DNA of 64,000 bases from positions 1-64,000 of the forward strand of contig NZ_JALJRZ010000011.1 in assembly GCF_024519435.1 (NCBI RefSeq). The letters are read 5' to 3'. This document shows, piece after piece, positions 62,892-64,000 of this stretch; the first letter of the stretch is position 1; every line of letters starts with the position of its first letter. The notes beneath the pieces are model-generated. The model worked only from the letters and a program-made list of their open reading frames with translations. It was not told the origin of the DNA and did not search any database. Position numbers and translations under genes: made by a program. The stretch comes from Terrabacter sp. Ter38 (GTDB lineage: Bacteria; Actinomycetota; Actinomycetes; Actinomycetales; Dermatophilaceae).

Positions 62892-62897
62892 TAGAGT
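62892..62897 (+). promoter_or_regulatory. leaderless-type -10 hexamer (TAGAGT) before a short ORF
   Basis: TAGAGT ends 6 nt before the GTG at 62904, not before the GAF-ANTAR ATG at 63007. Confidence 0.45.
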
Positions 62898-62903
62898 TCA
62901 GGG

Positions 62904-63017
62904 GTGGTCGCGCAGCAGCCTGACCACATCCCCTCAGAGGAGCGCCTCACCGTGCGTGACACGCCAGGGCACGCCACGGAGTCCGGCGCGGCAAGGTCGG
63001 TCTCCGATGACGGATGA
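62904..63017 (+). CDS. possible leader ORF, 37 residues, overlapping the GAF-ANTAR start
   Basis: A GTG at the leaderless position opens a 37-residue frame (MVAQQPDHIPSEERLTVRDT, ending SVSDDG) whose TGA lies 8 nt inside the next gene. It overlaps the GAF-ANTAR ATG in another frame, an arrangement seen in leader peptides and in translational coupling. It may instead be an untranslated leader. Confidence 0.35.
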   Translation: MVAQQPDHIPSEERLTVRDTPGHATESGAARSVSDDG

Positions 63018-63738
63018 CTACGTCGGCCCTGACCCGCACCACCGGGCGGCCATGCTCGCGGCCCTGACACGCGGCATCGCGCGCGACGTCGACCGGCTCC
63101 CTCTCCCCGCCCGCCTGTGCAACGCCTTCGTCGACGTCTTCGGTGGCGCCGGAGCGGCCATCACGCTGGGCTACCACCAGCCCGACCGGCTGACCCTCTG
63201 CGCGACCGACCCGACCGTCGCCCGCCTCGACGGTCTCCAGGAGGTGCTCGGCGAGGGGCCCGGCTGGGACGCCTTCACCTCGCGACGCGTCGTGACCGCC
63301 GACCTGCGAGAGCCCACACCCTGGGAGCACTTCTCGTCGACGGCGCGTCAGGAGCTCGGAGAGCTCTGGGTCTGCGCCGCACCGATGCGGCCCGACGACC
63401 GCGCCCTCGGCGTCGTCATGGTCTACGACGAGTCGGCCGAGGCCGTGGCGGGGGACCCTGTCGTCGCCCAGTTCCTCGCCGACGCCCTAGGTGCCGCCCT
63501 GCTCGGCCACAACGCACTTCTCACCGACGACGTCGGACCGTGGGTCGTGCGCCAGCAGGTGCACCAGGCCGTCGGGATGGTCGTCGCGCAGCTGGGGATC
63601 CAACCGGTGGACGCCATGGCGGTCATCCGGGCCCACGCCTACACGCAGGGCACGACCGTAGAGGCGATCGCAGCGCTCGTGCTCGACCGTACTCTCGACT
63701 TCACCGACACGGGCCCGACGACGAAGGACCCCGCATGA
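63007..63738 (+). CDS. GAF-ANTAR regulator
   Basis: 243 residues. A GAF-like sensor (about 20-165; FGGAGAAITLGYHQPDRLTLCATD, LQEVLGEGPGWDAFTSRRVV) is followed by a C-terminal ANTAR domain (VVRQQVHQAVGMVVAQLGIQPVDAMAVIRAHAYTQGTTVEAIAALVLDR). ANTAR domains bind paired hairpins in nascent RNA and relieve termination. The stop overlaps the next gene (ATGA). The ATG at 63007 has no strong ribosome binding site and may be coupled to the short upstream frame. Confidence 0.9.
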   Translation: MTDDYVGPDPHHRAAMLAALTRGIARDVDRLPLPARLCNAFVDVFGGAGAAITLGYHQPDRLTLCATDPTVARLDGLQEVLGEGPGWDAFTSRRVVTADLREPTPWEHFSSTARQELGELWVCAAPMRPDDRALGVVMVYDESAEAVAGDPVVAQFLADALGAALLGHNALLTDDVGPWVVRQQVHQAVGMVVAQLGIQPVDAMAVIRAHAYTQGTTVEAIAALVLDRTLDFTDTGPTTKDPA

Positions 63739-64000
63739 ACCCGAAATCGACCAGCCAGGTCCTCGCCGAGGCCACGGCCGCCATGGTCGACAGCCACGAC
63801 GTCACCGACCTGCTGACCCGCCTGCTGCGCGACGGCTCGTCCTCGCTCGGCGTCGACGCCATAGGTCTCATCGTCCAGGCGCCGGACGACTCCCTCGAGC
63901 TGCTCGTGTCGACGTCGCACGGCGTGGCCGAGCTCGAGGCCCTGCAGGTGGGTCAGGACGAGGGCCCGTGCGTCGAGTGCCATCGGTCCGCCGCCCCGGT
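63735..64000 (+). CDS. second GAF-domain gene, cut by the window end
   Basis: The ATG overlaps the previous stop (ATGA) and the frame stays open to the end. The 88 visible residues (MNPKSTSQVLAEATAAMVDS ... LQVGQDEGPCVECHRSAAP) are the front of a GAF domain of the type fused to ANTAR; the QDEGPC motif is typical of it. A C-terminal ANTAR domain is expected beyond the edge but not seen. Confidence 0.85.
   Translation, partial: MNPKSTSQVLAEATAAMVDSHDVTDLLTRLLRDGSSSLGVDAIGLIVQAPDDSLELLVSTSHGVAELEALQVGQDEGPCVECHRSAAP

Overview
The window is high-GC (about 70% or more), densely coded DNA in which third codon positions are almost always G or C. Most starts are ATG or GTG, and many genes show a TANNNT hexamer only 6-7 nt before the start codon (leaderless-type promoters). 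Together with F420-type oxidoreductases, GAF-ANTAR regulators, a DUF222/HNH (13E12-type) nuclease and a LexA box of the TCGAAC-N4-GTTCGA type, this points to a chromosome of an Actinomycetota, most likely Micrococcales and possibly Intrasporangiaceae-like. That placement is inference from gene content and style. No rRNA, CRISPR array, insertion sequence or integrase was seen.

Layout. 1-6.2 kb: LuxR-type regulator, DUF3800 protein, a broken acyl-CoA carboxylase next to a CoA-transferase and a small membrane protein, divergent from a GntR regulator and a TauE/SafE exporter. 6.2-15 kb: gamma-carbonic-anhydrase-like protein, POT peptide transporter, a BluB-CobT fusion for the lower ligand of B12, SDR, a MarR/MFS divergent pair, DUF5995, aminotransferase. 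15-20.4 kb: LLM oxidoreductase, an ABC permease with an unusual secreted-hydrolase/ABC-ATPase fusion, ankyrin protein. 20.4-30 kb: thiol peroxidase overlapping an MFS gene antisense, a second MarR/MFS switch, glycerol kinase and glycerol-3-phosphate dehydrogenase, a lipoprotein with all six copper ligands of PHM/DBM-type monooxygenases, a PfkB kinase, a VOC protein and an Nei glycosylase. 30-38 kb: a decayed glycosyltransferase-like gene, a giant Lhr helicase, a GH43 protein and a frameshifted FUSC-family gene.

38-50 kb is the most integrated part: a selenocysteine module. selC (tRNA-Sec), selA and selB lie in one direction; selD plus a rhodanese lie in the other. Next to them is a formate dehydrogenase operon (fdhA-fdhB-NrfD-like membrane subunit) with an OFA-family formate/oxalate-type transporter. 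fdhA contains an in-frame TGA followed at the canonical distance by a bSECIS hairpin, so the module makes the tRNA, selenophosphate, Sec-tRNA and elongation factor for the selenoprotein encoded beside it.

50-64 kb: a DUF3516 helicase with an alpha/beta hydrolase, two tiny basic proteins flanking a DUF1206 membrane protein, a diacylglycerol kinase with two PAP2 phosphatases, a DUF1345 protein, an ATP-grasp ligase and an esterase, a LexA-box-preceded DUF222/HNH protein, tandem TfoX-like proteins, and two overlapping GAF(-ANTAR) genes, the last cut by the window end.

Across all regions two patterns cut over gene boundaries: leaderless promoters, and a strand-independent excess of the heptamer GGCATAC (reverse complement GTATGCC).
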